Below are positions 23,387 to 32,728 of a stretch of DNA of 44,960 nt, piece by piece (the first letter of the stretch is position 1; every line of letters begins with the position of its first letter). This stretch comes from Bacillota bacterium. GTDB lineage: Bacteria > Bacillota > UBA4882 > UBA8346. The notes under the pieces were generated by a model, which saw only the letters and a program-made list of their open reading frames with translations, was not told the DNA's origin and did not search any database. The position numbers and the translations under genes were made by a program. The stretch lies in assembly GCA_023410535.1 (NCBI GenBank), contig JAEYPR010000008.1, positions 1 through 44,960 on the forward strand, written 5' to 3'.

Positions 23387-25360
23387 TTATTTGAAATCCT
23401 TTTTTAACGTCTTCCGATACGCATACTCGCCTCGATAATTCGAAGCGTTGTAATGGGGATACTTCTCGGGGCAATCAATCTCGCGCCCCTCAATCACATC
23501 GTCCTGCGTATAAATATACATCATCTTCTCGTCCCAGACTACAATCTCATCCCGGCAATCCCCGGTCAAATCGATCGCCTCGGCGCAAAGCTCGGGATGG
23601 CCGTCATCGGGGAAAATCACCACCCGACGGTTGTACCCGTCAATCATCCCGCCCTGCTTCACATTGGCATTGAGCAGGATTAGATCCCGGCCGTCCCCGG
23701 TCCAGTTGATCGGCGTGATTACATTGCCGTTGGTCGACGGCTCATCAGACCAAAGCAACTTGCCTTTGCAGTCATACAGATAAATAATCCCCTGATTGTC
23801 CCAATAAGTCGAGACGCAAATTTGCAGCCCCGGCAGGTCGGACCGGTAGTTGCCGACACTAATCCGTTGGGCGTGGCCGATGATCTCCTTCACCAGGATA
23901 TTGCCTTGCAGATCGGCCAGCATAAACCCTTCGGAACCGGAGACGATCCCAATCAGTTCCTCTTTTTCCGGGTCAATTTTGCCAATCACAATCTCATCGG
24001 TATGGTCGGTCGGGACCGCCAGCGACCAGATTTTCTCCCCGTCGGCCGAGACCAGATCGTAGCCGATATACAGTTCCTCGCGGCCGTCGCCGTTGACATC
24101 TTTGCTGTAGCCGAAGTGTCCGGTGTTGATAGCGGCGACATGGGTCCACATCACTTCCAGATCGCTGTTTAACGCCCAAACTTGTTTGTAACGGTCTTTG
24201 ATCAAAAGATCGGTAGCACGGCCTTTGCCCGAGAAATCGCAAAGCCGGATGTTATCGACGTTCAACCGGTCGAACGGATAATCGGGGCGGTCCATCAACG
24301 GAGTGTGCGCCCACTTCTTCACCTGGCCGGTCGCGCCGTCCAAGACAAAGATCTTGAAATCGCGGGCGTAAATCACCTCGTCATGGCCGTCGCCGTCAAT
24401 ATCACCAATCTGGAACGGCATGTCCGCCGTCAAAAACGCGTGTTCGGGATTGGGCTCGCCGACCTGCCAAAGCACATTGCCATCCAAGTCAATGGCGGTC
24501 AAACAACTAATCTGCGCGAAAGCGTCGCGTAAAATCCGACGTTGGCATTGGGCGATCACCAGTTGTGTCTGATTATTTCCGAGCAAATGGCCGAACCGGA
24601 CGCTCCGGCCGGCGCCAAAATCCCGGAGATTAATCCGCTTCCACAAACGCGGCTGCGGATAATTGGCCCGTTCCCCAGCCAGAGCGATATCATCGGCGCG
24701 CCGGACGGCGATCAGCTCCGCATGGATGGCAGAATCCATCTCCACTTTAATGTTAGTGAATTGAGCCACCGCCATGGTGCCGATGGCAATCCGTCCGGCA
24801 GCGTACGTCGTGTCTTCCACCGTAAACTCCTGGACGTCATTGACCCAACAAGTAATCCGGCTGCCCTGGCAAGCCACCTTCAAGTGGTACGATTGGTCCG
24901 AGTTATAAGCGTAGTCCTTGCCCGCCAGTACAGTCACGGCTTGTTGGTTGCGTTTGAGCAACTCCAATTTACCGGCATTAAAACGCAGCATATAAAAACT
25001 AAGACTGTTCTGGTAACGGAAGACCAGCCCGGCAATGCTCGACGAGAGCAACAGCCGCATCTGACAGGAGACGGTATAATCCGACCAATCCTGCGCGCCA
25101 TTGGCCAACAGAACCAACAGATCGAATCTTTTACGGAGCGCCGCCGAATACTCAAGGCATTTCCCGCCGTCCTGCTCCACGATCATCCAGGTCTTAACGC
25201 CCCCCGAACCCATGATTGGCGTCGGGTCGTACCAGCCCCCGTCATACCATTGGTTGGGCCGGTAATGATACTCCCCCATTGCGCCTAAAAACGGTTCGTA
25301 CGGGAAATCCCGGAGTTTAAAACTTTTAAAATCTTCCTCAAGCAAAGTAAGCTTTGCCAT
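23387..25360 (-). CDS. FG-GAP beta-propeller protein with LamG-like N-terminal domain
   Basis: A protein of about 657 residues. The N-terminal 220 residues form a jelly-roll/LamG-like module (AGLVFRYQNSLSFYMLRFNAGKLEL, quoted in part, and CQGSRITCWVNDVQEF). The rest is a propeller with calcium-binding FG-GAP loops: IGDIDGDGHDEVIYA, SKDVNGDGREELYIG, DLTGDCRDEIVVWD. This layout and the end VVIFPDDGHPELC resemble rhamnogalacturonan lyase family 11 (YesW/YesX) and related uncharacterised proteins of plant-polysaccharide loci. No signal peptide is seen. I prefer ATG 25360 (RBS GAGGCGAGG). It lies downstream of an orphan sugar-type binding protein, with a hairpin between. Confidence 0.7.
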   Translation of the reverse strand: MAKLTLLEEDFKSFKLRDFPYEPFLGAMGEYHYRPNQWYDGGWYDPTPIMGSGGVKTWMIVEQDGGKCLEYSAALRKRFDLLVLLANGAQDWSDYTVSCQMRLLLSSSIAGLVFRYQNSLSFYMLRFNAGKLELLKRNQQAVTVLAGKDYAYNSDQSYHLKVACQGSRITCWVNDVQEFTVEDTTYAAGRIAIGTMAVAQFTNIKVEMDSAIHAELIAVRRADDIALAGERANYPQPRLWKRINLRDFGAGRSVRFGHLLGNNQTQLVIAQCQRRILRDAFAQISCLTAIDLDGNVLWQVGEPNPEHAFLTADMPFQIGDIDGDGHDEVIYARDFKIFVLDGATGQVKKWAHTPLMDRPDYPFDRLNVDNIRLCDFSGKGRATDLLIKDRYKQVWALNSDLEVMWTHVAAINTGHFGYSKDVNGDGREELYIGYDLVSADGEKIWSLAVPTDHTDEIVIGKIDPEKEELIGIVSGSEGFMLADLQGNILVKEIIGHAQRISVGNYRSDLPGLQICVSTYWDNQGIIYLYDCKGKLLWSDEPSTNGNVITPINWTGDGRDLILLNANVKQGGMIDGYNRRVVIFPDDGHPELCAEAIDLTGDCRDEIVVWDEKMMYIYTQDDVIEGREIDCPEKYPHYNASNYRGEYAYRKTLKKDFK

Positions 25361-25401
25361 CCTAAGTCCTCGCCTCCCGACTGTCGCTGAATTTATAAAA
25401 T

Positions 25402-25430
25402 GAATCTGCAATGCCGGGCATTGCAGATTC
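25402..25430 (-). terminator. 14-bp perfect hairpin after the solute-binding protein gene
   Basis: GAATCTGCAATGCC (25402-25415), one base and GGCATTGCAGATTC (25417-25430). On the minus strand ATTTTATAAATT follows. It could partly terminate transcription after the binding-protein gene or stabilise its mRNA, giving less of the downstream product. Confidence 0.6.
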
Positions 25431-25442
25431 GTGAAGAACCGT

Positions 25443-27005
25443 TTATTTCCGTTTGTTATAACGTTCCAACGCTTTTTGATTGATGGCGATCGCTTTGTCG
25501 ATACCCATCTTTCTGATCTGGGCTACATATTCATCAAACTTGCTGATCGGTTCGACGCCCATGATAAACTTGAGCGAATATTCGTCGATATAAGTATTGA
25601 TGTCTCCCATAATCTTGGTGAGCTCCGCACTCTCGTCCGGCGTCGGAGTGACTGGCGGCAGAATATACTTCAAGTGATCGGAGTTGCGCCACCGTCCCAT
25701 GGCCTCTTTTTGTTGGGCGTACTCGTAATACTGATCGAGATACCGTTTGTCTTGAACGAACGGACCATTGGTGTGCGCCCGCATATATTTGGACATCACT
25801 TGGGTATTGGATAAGTTCTCCGGATTCTTCTGGATAAATTCGGTATAAAGCGGGTTTCCGTCGACCATTTTGTAGGTCAACCCTTCGATACCGAAGTTAT
25901 AGAACATACTGCCCTCTTTGCTGTAACCGTAATCCAATAAACGGGCCGCTGCTTCGACATTCTTGCAGCGAGTGGTGATGGCCGAATTTCCTTGGTTATT
26001 TCCGAATGCCGGGGTCGCGTTGGCAAACTTCGGCCGGATTCCTTTTTTGGCCGAAGGATACGGCGCGCCTACTAGATTAAATTTGCCGTCCTTACCTTTG
26101 ACCGAGTCCAAATAACGGCCGATACCGCTGCCGCCTGGGCCATAGGTTGCACCCGACTTACCGCCTAAAATATTGGCGTCAACCATCTTCCCGGTCAGGC
26201 TGCTGAAGTTTTTATCCAACAATCCTTCTTCATACCATTTGTTTAAGGTTTCAAAATACCGTTTACGCGTCGGCAAGATCGGTCCAAAACCAACTTTGCC
26301 TTTCTCAACATAGAAGTTACTGTAGCTATCGGCGCCGCCCCCTAACATGGTCGACAAACTAAGATAAGGGACGGTTAACGGCGCGGTAGCGCCTTTTTTC
26401 TCTTTAAAAGCTTTTAAAACTGTATACCATTCGTCATAGGTCTCCGGTACTTTTAAGCCTAACTCGTCAAGCCAGTCTTTCCGGACGATCGGACCGGAGG
26501 TCACCAACAACGAGGGATCGCCACGGAAGAACGGGAAGACATAATAATTGCCTTCATCGGTCTTGATCATGCGATCCAAATCTTTATTGCCCCGCAAGTA
26601 ACTCCGTAAATTCGGGGCATATTTGGCTATTACCGGATTGAGCTTTAGAATTTGACCATTGTTGATGGCGCTATTGGGTCCGCCGGGAATTGCGTACCAG
26701 TTATATTCAATAATATCTGGCAAATCGCCGGAAGCAAGCATTAGATTAAACGCTTCACGGGCTTGTCCCGCGGCCGGGTGAATATATTTCACCTTAACTC
26801 CGGTCCGTTTCTCCAATTCTTTGGCAAACGGTATATCACCGAAATTTTTGGCAATCAATGACACGTTGCTGTGCAATTCCATCCAATATGTCAAGGTGAC
26901 ATTGGATTTAAGCGGATAAATCGAGGCTGCCGAAACAAAAACCGAACAAACTAATAGAACAATGCATGAAATGAGAAATACTAGCCGAGCACGTAAGTTT
27001 TTCAT
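25443..27005 (-). CDS. Extracellular solute-binding protein (LplA-like, family 1)
   Basis: A 520-residue periplasmic-type binding protein of sugar ABC importers. The signal peptide is residues 1-27 (basic start, hydrophobic core, VSA-A cleavage), with no lipobox Cys. Mature features are FAKELEKRTGVKVKYIHPA, LMLASGDLPDIIEY and PLTVPYLSLS, as in the LplA/YtcQ group that takes up pectin- or xylan-derived oligosaccharides. No permease or ATPase genes adjoin it, so it must use a transporter encoded elsewhere. It forms a unit with the FG-GAP gene downstream. RBS AAAGGAG lies 12 nt before the ATG. Confidence 0.9.
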   Translation of the reverse strand: MKNLRARLVFLISCIVLLVCSVFVSAASIYPLKSNVTLTYWMELHSNVSLIAKNFGDIPFAKELEKRTGVKVKYIHPAAGQAREAFNLMLASGDLPDIIEYNWYAIPGGPNSAINNGQILKLNPVIAKYAPNLRSYLRGNKDLDRMIKTDEGNYYVFPFFRGDPSLLVTSGPIVRKDWLDELGLKVPETYDEWYTVLKAFKEKKGATAPLTVPYLSLSTMLGGGADSYSNFYVEKGKVGFGPILPTRKRYFETLNKWYEEGLLDKNFSSLTGKMVDANILGGKSGATYGPGGSGIGRYLDSVKGKDGKFNLVGAPYPSAKKGIRPKFANATPAFGNNQGNSAITTRCKNVEAAARLLDYGYSKEGSMFYNFGIEGLTYKMVDGNPLYTEFIQKNPENLSNTQVMSKYMRAHTNGPFVQDKRYLDQYYEYAQQKEAMGRWRNSDHLKYILPPVTPTPDESAELTKIMGDINTYIDEYSLKFIMGVEPISKFDEYVAQIRKMGIDKAIAINQKALERYNKRK

Positions 27006-27203
27006 GAAAATGGCCTGCTCCTTTTCTTAATTTTAAAACTACTATATATTGTAGCGCAAGCCACTTTGAAATTTCAGTACAATTATTGTTCTATTTTAGC
27101 GATTTCGACATTTATTGTTTGGCTGTTGTTTCCAAAGTAAGAGTCTGTAGGGTTACAGGGTAATGTTACGGTTTAATGATTGCGTAACTTAAATTTAATA
27201 AAT

Positions 27204-29498
27204 TCATTCCGAAATCCCCTCCGCAAGCAACGGCGTCAACTCACCAAGATAATAAATGTGCAGGCGGTGCAAGGGGCGGGTCATCGCCACATACAACAGT
27301 TTGGCATCTAAGACGCTAGCACCATAATTATTATGATTGGCGTTGGCAATCAACACCATATCAAACTCCAAACCCTTGGCCAGATAGGATGGGACGACCA
27401 CTACACCCGATTGATACTCGGTCTCTTTCCCGGTGACGAGCACCGGATGCCCTGGGCCGTCTTTGAGCTTGTCATGGATCGTTTTGCACTCATCGAGCGA
27501 CTTCCCAATGACCGCCACCGTCTTTAAGCCGTCTTTGAGCCCCTGCCGGATCCCCTCTTGGAGGGCGGTCACTAACTCTATCAAGTCCGTCTTGGCCGCG
27601 ATTGCGACCGGGGTCCCGTGCCGGATCACCGGTTTCGCCACGACCAACCGGCCATCCTGATTGATCTTGGCGATCACCCGGTTGGCAGCGGCCATAATCT
27701 CCACCGTGGTCCGGTAACTTTGTTCCAATGTTTGAAACTCGCTGCCCCGTTCAAACACTTCCCGCCGCAACTCCTGCCAGTCTTGCAAGCCCCGGTAAGC
27801 GTGGATCCCCTGACTCAAATCGCCGAGAATAGTGAAAGAACTATCCCGAATGATCTGCCGCAGCACATAAAACTGAAAGACGCTGAAATCCTGGGCCTCG
27901 TCAATGACAATATGTTTCACCGGAATCTTCTCATCTAATCCGTAAAAACGGTGTTTCAGATAGATCAGCGGCGCCAGATCCTCAATTTCAGTCTTTCCTT
28001 TGGCTTGCAGCTCGGCGGTGTATACCCGAATATCCTCTAATAACTCAAGATCGGAACAGTCGGCGCCAAACCGCTGAAACCGTTCACGGTCTCCGATAAA
28101 ATCTTGATAGTATTGCGAAGGTTTCAGGCGTGGAATCTTCTGCAAATAATCCTTAATGCCTTCTCGGGTAAAGCGCTCAACCGTTTGCACCTGTTCATTC
28201 TTGCGGTCGATGGTTTGGATGATCAATCGTTGCCGTTCGTCGCTCTCGGGCAGTTTCATCTTATAATCCCAGACCTTGACATCGCAGCGCTGCTGTAACC
28301 GTTCAAGCACCATCGCCTTGCGGTCGTTGATCCGTTTCCGGAAATGCTTTTCCAACTCTTTCAACCGGCGCAGGATGGGCCAGTCCTTGTAATCCCGGTA
28401 AAACAATTCCCGGATCTCTTGATGGGTATAGATCACCCAATCTCCCACCTGAAAGTCTCCTTCCGGAAGGAGGTTGGCCTCAATTTCCGCGACATACCGC
28501 TCCAGCAGCATCTTAAATTCCATTGATGATTTTAGGGCCGCCATCCGCTGCAGTCGGTCATTGGCCGCTTGCTCCGCAGGCGTATCGTTCTTGACTAGCT
28601 GCATCAGTTTATGATAAGCGTCAACCAGCTTAAACTTTTCTCCTACCAATTCCATCGCAAAATCGCTAAAGGTTGTCTGTTTAACCCGTTCGACGCCGAG
28701 TTCCGGCAGGACTTCCGAGATATAATTGAGAAAGAGCCGGTTTGGAGCGATAATCATAAAGTTTTCAGGCTTGAAAGACTTTTCAAAACTATAGACTAGA
28801 AACGCGATCCGATGCAAGGCGATAGTCGTTTTGCCGCTTCCGGCCACGCCTTGAATGATCAGCGGTACATTCATATCGGCCCGAATGATCCGGTTTTGCT
28901 CCGCCTGGATGGTGGCGACAATCTCTTTTAACCGATTATCGGCGTTCGCCCCGAGCGAAGTTTGGAGAATCTCATCATTGGTGGTAATGTCGATATCAAA
29001 AATTTCATTTAGTTTTCCCTGATCAATTGAGAATTGGCGTTTCAAAGTCAGCTCGCCTTTGATCTCTCCGGCTGGACAATGGTAACTGGCCTCGCCCAAC
29101 CGGCCTTCATAATAAAGATTGGCGATGGGCGCCCGCCAGTCGACAATGATCAACTTTTGATCCTCATCCCGGCTTAAACAAAGTTTACCAAGGTACAGTT
29201 TTTCCGTTTCCGTTTTCCCTGCTTCCTGGAAATCCATCCGCGCGAAATACGGTTTGGAGCGCGCCGCTTCCAAATTGCGGAGTTTAAGTTCCAAACCCGG
29301 TTGAATCGCGGCATTGACCAACATATCGATATATTCTTGACTGCTCTCGCTCTTATACGAGTGTCGCGCCCGTTGAACTTCCTTATCCACGACCGATTTC
29401 CGCGATGAAGTATTTTCCAACGAGTGCTCCACATAATCCAAAGTATAGTCGAGCCGCTTCCGCTCCTCGGAATATGCCGGATGGTCCTTTGCTGGCAT
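27204..29498 (-). CDS. helD: HelD-type RNA polymerase recycling ATPase / superfamily 1 helicase
   Basis: A 764-residue UvrD-like ATPase. It carries an N-terminal antiparallel coiled coil (about residues 8-80), then the HelD hallmark IIVDWRAPIANLYYEGRLGEASY, Walker A GVAGSGKTT (217-225), Walker B VIDEAQDFS, QSYRTT and a C-terminal YVAMTRPLHRLHI. HelD removes stalled or inactive RNA polymerase from DNA in Gram-positive bacteria and can protect against rifamycins in some. Length agrees with class I HelD. It is monocistronic; no clear terminator is visible after it. Confidence 0.92.
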   Translation of the reverse strand: MPAKDHPAYSEERKRLDYTLDYVEHSLENTSSRKSVVDKEVQRARHSYKSESSQEYIDMLVNAAIQPGLELKLRNLEAARSKPYFARMDFQEAGKTETEKLYLGKLCLSRDEDQKLIIVDWRAPIANLYYEGRLGEASYHCPAGEIKGELTLKRQFSIDQGKLNEIFDIDITTNDEILQTSLGANADNRLKEIVATIQAEQNRIIRADMNVPLIIQGVAGSGKTTIALHRIAFLVYSFEKSFKPENFMIIAPNRLFLNYISEVLPELGVERVKQTTFSDFAMELVGEKFKLVDAYHKLMQLVKNDTPAEQAANDRLQRMAALKSSMEFKMLLERYVAEIEANLLPEGDFQVGDWVIYTHQEIRELFYRDYKDWPILRRLKELEKHFRKRINDRKAMVLERLQQRCDVKVWDYKMKLPESDERQRLIIQTIDRKNEQVQTVERFTREGIKDYLQKIPRLKPSQYYQDFIGDRERFQRFGADCSDLELLEDIRVYTAELQAKGKTEIEDLAPLIYLKHRFYGLDEKIPVKHIVIDEAQDFSVFQFYVLRQIIRDSSFTILGDLSQGIHAYRGLQDWQELRREVFERGSEFQTLEQSYRTTVEIMAAANRVIAKINQDGRLVVAKPVIRHGTPVAIAAKTDLIELVTALQEGIRQGLKDGLKTVAVIGKSLDECKTIHDKLKDGPGHPVLVTGKETEYQSGVVVVPSYLAKGLEFDMVLIANANHNNYGASVLDAKLLYVAMTRPLHRLHIYYLGELTPLLAEGISE

Positions 29499-30087
29499 TG
29501 ACCCATGCCTCCTTTACCGGAAATTATCCTAAATAAAGACTCTCTGCTGAAACGCAGCATTTTTCACTTGAGACGAAATTTTATTTTACTAAAAATAATC
29601 CTCATAACAAACTCTTAAAAATGCCCCAATTAATGCTTTTATTAGCCAAATCAGACCATTAATCAAGATTAACTGTTTCTTTTGTACAATGTCAGAATTT
29701 TCTTAACCGTCAGGCGATAATCCGCGACGCTTTACTTATTGAAAATATCGTTTTGATGCGTACCTGTCCGCCATGCAGTTCCGGGCTAAGATTAAAACCG
29801 GTCTCAACCCCGGCCGAAGCCGGGCTGGGTCGTGCTTCGAAGCCCAACTCGATTCTTTTGTCCTCTAAAAGGACAACCACCAGGCAATGCTTCGTTGCCT
29901 ATTCAATCTTTATAGAATTCAAAGCCTTGCGGTTACCCTTTTCAAGGGCGAGGAATCGCCCTTGAATCCAATTTTTATCCCTTCGACTGCGCGAGCGAAA
30001 GCTAACGTGGATTACTTCGAATCTAGCGCAATAGCGATTTTAGGTGGTAAATCAGGTGAGCATCCCCGATCAATAGTTTTCCAAAAT
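29499..30087. other. Gene-free region with an array of hairpins
   Basis: The first 200 bp are AT-rich and probably hold the helD promoter. From 29808 to about 29966 a run of short perfect hairpins follows: 29809-29824 (6 bp, UUCG tetraloop on the minus strand), 29858-29876 (7 bp), 29882-29900 (6 bp) and 29941-29966 (11 bp, GGAA loop), plus the GCTTCGAAGC palindrome near 29834. The 70-codon frames on the plus strand show no RBS or protein features. It may be a structured RNA or an interspersed repeat. Confidence 0.5.
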
Positions 30088-30142
30088 GGAAGCGAATGAA
30101 TAAAAAAACCCCTTCGCAGGGATTTTTTATTCATTCGCTTCC
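30088..30142 (-). terminator. ridA: Terminator of ridA with 20-bp perfect outer arms
   Basis: GGAAGCGAATGAATAAAAAA (30088-30107) is perfectly complementary to 30123-30142, with an inner CCC/GGG stem. On the minus strand GGGG is followed by seven T residues, a standard intrinsic terminator. The symmetry makes it active in both directions. Confidence 0.85.
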
Positions 30143-30183
30143 TTGATTGCGTATCCGCTGAATTTCGAATTGAGGCAAACCAC

Positions 30184-30561
30184 TCAATCCCAACCGGCGA
30201 TCACTTCAATCTCCACTTTACCGTCTTTCGGCAAGCGAGCAACCTGAACACAAGCGCGGGCGGGGAACGGAGCCGTAAAATACTCCTGATAAATACCATT
30301 AACAACCGCAAAATCATTCATGTCAGCTAAGTAAATTGTCGCTTTTACGACATCTTCCATGTCTAAGCCGGCTTCTTGCAGAATCGCCTTGATGTTTTCT
30401 AAGGACTGCCGAGTCTGCGAAGCAACATCTTCCCCAGCAAACTGCCCTTGTTCTGTCAAACCGAGTTGACCGGAGACAAAGACAACTTTACCCAATTGGA
30501 CCGCCTGGGAATAGGGGCCTACAGCCTTAGGCGCTTTATCGGAATTAATTGCGCTTTTCAT
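30184..30561 (-). CDS. ridA: RidA family imine/enamine deaminase
   Basis: A 125-residue RidA (YjgF/YER057c/UK114) protein. It hydrolyses reactive enamines such as 2-aminoacrylate, formed by serine, threonine and cysteine breakdown, before they damage PLP enzymes. Signatures are DKAPKAVGPYSQAVQLGKVVFVSGQLG (quoted in part), the catalytic Arg in FPARACVQVARLPKDGKVEIEVIA and VVKATIYLADMNDF. It has its own promoter upstream and a terminator downstream. It lies just after the cluster encoding a cysteine desulfidase that makes 2-aminoacrylate, so a protective role there is likely. Confidence 0.95.
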   Translation of the reverse strand: MKSAINSDKAPKAVGPYSQAVQLGKVVFVSGQLGLTEQGQFAGEDVASQTRQSLENIKAILQEAGLDMEDVVKATIYLADMNDFAVVNGIYQEYFTAPFPARACVQVARLPKDGKVEIEVIAGWD

Positions 30562-30623
30562 TGGTTCATCCCTCCACGTATTAAAATCCTGACCATTCTT
30601 TTCAAGAATTACGACTGTTTTTC

Positions 30624-30652
30624 ATTATATAGGGGGGCCTTCATTTTGTCTA
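30624..30652 (-). promoter_or_regulatory. ridA: Sigma-A promoter of ridA
   Basis: On the minus strand TAGACA (30647-30652) and a perfect TATAAT (30624-30629) are 17 nt apart, about 60 bp before the ridA start. ridA is therefore expressed independently of ptsI. Confidence 0.75.
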
Positions 30653-30740
30653 CCCTCTATTGTATCCGAATCCCCAGCCGGTAATTTACGAATTTTATCG
30701 TTATTCGCAAGATATTGGTCAGTTAGCGGCGCAAAAATTT

Positions 30741-32459
30741 TTATGAATCAAGCAAACCGTTTTTGCTCAAAAGCTCGCGGACTTCGGCTACAGTTCCACA
30801 GGTCAATGCTTGTTTGGATACCTTTTTTGACTCAAGATACGAAAGCGTGGCAATGATTTGCTTCAGTCGCGGCGCCACGGCCGGACTCATACTAAATTCG
30901 TCCAACCCCAGACCTAACAGCAACGCTGCCGCCTCGGGAGTGCCGGCCATTTCACCGCACATGCCGACCGGTTTGCCATGATGATGCGCCGCACTGATGA
31001 TCCGCTCCAACAATCTCAAGATCGCCGGATGCAGCGGCTGGTACAGATAATTGACTTGTTCGTTCAGGCGATCTGCCGCCATGGTATACTGAATGAGATC
31101 ATTGGTGCCAATACTAAAAAAATCAACTTCCGCCGCCAGAATGTCGGCGATTAACGCCGCCGCCGGCACCTCGATCATGATCCCCCAGGCCACCGGCTCA
31201 AAAGGGAGCTGCTCTAACCGCAAATCGGCTTCTACCTCATGCGCCACTGCCATCGCTTCCCGAAACTCTTCAATTGTAGCAATCATGGGAAACATCACTT
31301 TCATTTGTCCGTATACCGAGGCCCGCAACAGCGCTCGAAGTTGCGTCCGGAACATCTCGCGTCGGGATAATGCCAAGCGGATCGCCCGCACTCCTAAAAA
31401 CGGATTGGCTTCCGGCGCGATTTGCAAATACGGTAACTCTTTATCTCCACCGATATCCAAGGTACGGAAGATCACCGGATACGGCGCCGCCGCTTCGACA
31501 ATCCGCCGGTACTCCTCAATCTGTTCCGCTTCGGTCGGCAGGTGATCGCTTTCTAAAAAAAGGAACTCCGTGCGGCATAGTCCAACACCGGCGACATTGT
31601 ATTTGGTAAGTTGCTTCAGGTCACGGCTGGAACCGATATTGGCGGCCACATGCACCGCATGCCCGTCGGAGGTGAATGTCTCCATTGCCGCTGCGCCGGA
31701 AGGCACTAACGCTGCAGCGCGTTTCGCCAGCGCCGTTTGATACGGAGCCAACTCCTCCGCCGTTGGATCGAGAATCACCTCGCCAGTGTCCCCGTTAATC
31801 AAAATCTTTTTGGCGTTTAATGAGTCAATTTCCAGTCCGGCCACGGCGACAACCGCCGGAATATCCAATGCCCGGGCCAGAATCGCCGTATGGGAAGTCC
31901 GTCCACCTTTGGCTAAGACGATTCCCAGCAGGAGATCGGGATCAAGTTGAGCGGTTTGCGACGGCGCCAAATCATTGGCGGCAATCAGGGCCGGTTCAGT
32001 TAATTCCTGACTCCGATTGCTTCCCGCCAACTGTTCCAGTAAACGGGCGCCGATATCCCGGATATCGCCGGCGCGCTCTTTCATGTAGGAATTATCCAAA
32101 CCCTCGAACGAAGCCGCCAAGGTCGCAACGGTATTTTGAATCGCCTGCCCTAAGTTCTCTCCTTGGTGTAAATGTTGGCGGACCATCTCGTCAAACGCGG
32201 GATCCTCCAAAATCATTTGGTGAGCCATAAATATATCACCTTGTTCGGCTCCAGCCATAATAGTGGTTTTTTCCTGCAAATCCTTTAAAAATAAAAGGGT
32301 GGCGTCCTTAGTTTGACGCCACAACCCTTCATTGGCCGTTGGATCGGTCAAGTGCGCTTCCGGACGGTCCATCCAGTCGATTGGACCAGCGTTCCAACGT
32401 ACCAACGGTCCATAGACGATCCCCGGCGAAACCGGAATCCCCAGCAATCTTCGGATCAT
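30741..32459 (-). CDS. ptsI: PEP-protein phosphotransferase (PTS enzyme I)
   Basis: A 572-residue enzyme I that takes phosphate from PEP onto His190 (GGRTSHTAILARALDIP) and passes it to HPr. The PEP-binding barrel is complete: VMFPMIATIEEF, SIGTNDLIQYTMAADRLNE and the conserved Cys in VGMCGEMAG. It is the last gene of dhaK-dhaL-dhaM-ptsH-ptsI and overlaps HPr by 4 bp. In E. coli an EI-like domain is fused to DhaM; here it is a separate full-length protein. It may be dedicated to DhaM or be the cell's general enzyme I. Confidence 0.95.
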   Translation of the reverse strand: MIRRLLGIPVSPGIVYGPLVRWNAGPIDWMDRPEAHLTDPTANEGLWRQTKDATLLFLKDLQEKTTIMAGAEQGDIFMAHQMILEDPAFDEMVRQHLHQGENLGQAIQNTVATLAASFEGLDNSYMKERAGDIRDIGARLLEQLAGSNRSQELTEPALIAANDLAPSQTAQLDPDLLLGIVLAKGGRTSHTAILARALDIPAVVAVAGLEIDSLNAKKILINGDTGEVILDPTAEELAPYQTALAKRAAALVPSGAAAMETFTSDGHAVHVAANIGSSRDLKQLTKYNVAGVGLCRTEFLFLESDHLPTEAEQIEEYRRIVEAAAPYPVIFRTLDIGGDKELPYLQIAPEANPFLGVRAIRLALSRREMFRTQLRALLRASVYGQMKVMFPMIATIEEFREAMAVAHEVEADLRLEQLPFEPVAWGIMIEVPAAALIADILAAEVDFFSIGTNDLIQYTMAADRLNEQVNYLYQPLHPAILRLLERIISAAHHHGKPVGMCGEMAGTPEAAALLLGLGLDEFSMSPAVAPRLKQIIATLSYLESKKVSKQALTCGTVAEVRELLSKNGLLDS

Positions 32460-32722
32460 AGTTCGTTCAGCCCTTCTGCGATCAACCCAACCATCGCCTG
32501 CAATGCCGCATCTTCATCCAGTCCGTTGGTTTGTAACCGAATGGTCTCGCCTTGAGGCGCCGCCGCCAGCATCATCTCGATCATGCTTTTGGCGTTGACG
32601 GTTTTACCGCGATAGATTACTTTCACATCCGATTGAAAGGTGCTGGCAAGTTTGACAAACTGAGCCGCCGGTCGGGCATGCAAGCCCGATTTGTTAACAA
32701 TCGTTACTTCTTGTTCCTTCAT
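32456..32722 (-). CDS. ptsH: Phosphocarrier protein HPr
   Basis: An 88-residue HPr. The catalytic His15 lies in NKSGLHARPAAQFV and the regulatory Ser46 site in NAKSMIEMMLAAAPQG, so HPr kinase could also modify it. It relays phosphate from enzyme I (next gene, 4-bp overlap) to DhaM (6 bp upstream). Standard length. As the only PTS targets nearby are DhaM and the DHA kinase, it probably serves them, but general PTS use cannot be excluded. Confidence 0.95.
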   Translation of the reverse strand: MKEQEVTIVNKSGLHARPAAQFVKLASTFQSDVKVIYRGKTVNAKSMIEMMLAAAPQGETIRLQTNGLDEDAALQAMVGLIAEGLNEL

Positions 32723-32728
32723 TGTGAT

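Noticed and set aside
29753..30099. Two 70-codon plus-strand frames and an open minus-strand frame in the hairpin array
   Set aside because: They overlap the hairpins, lack RBSs and resemble no protein; open frames are a by-product of the base composition.
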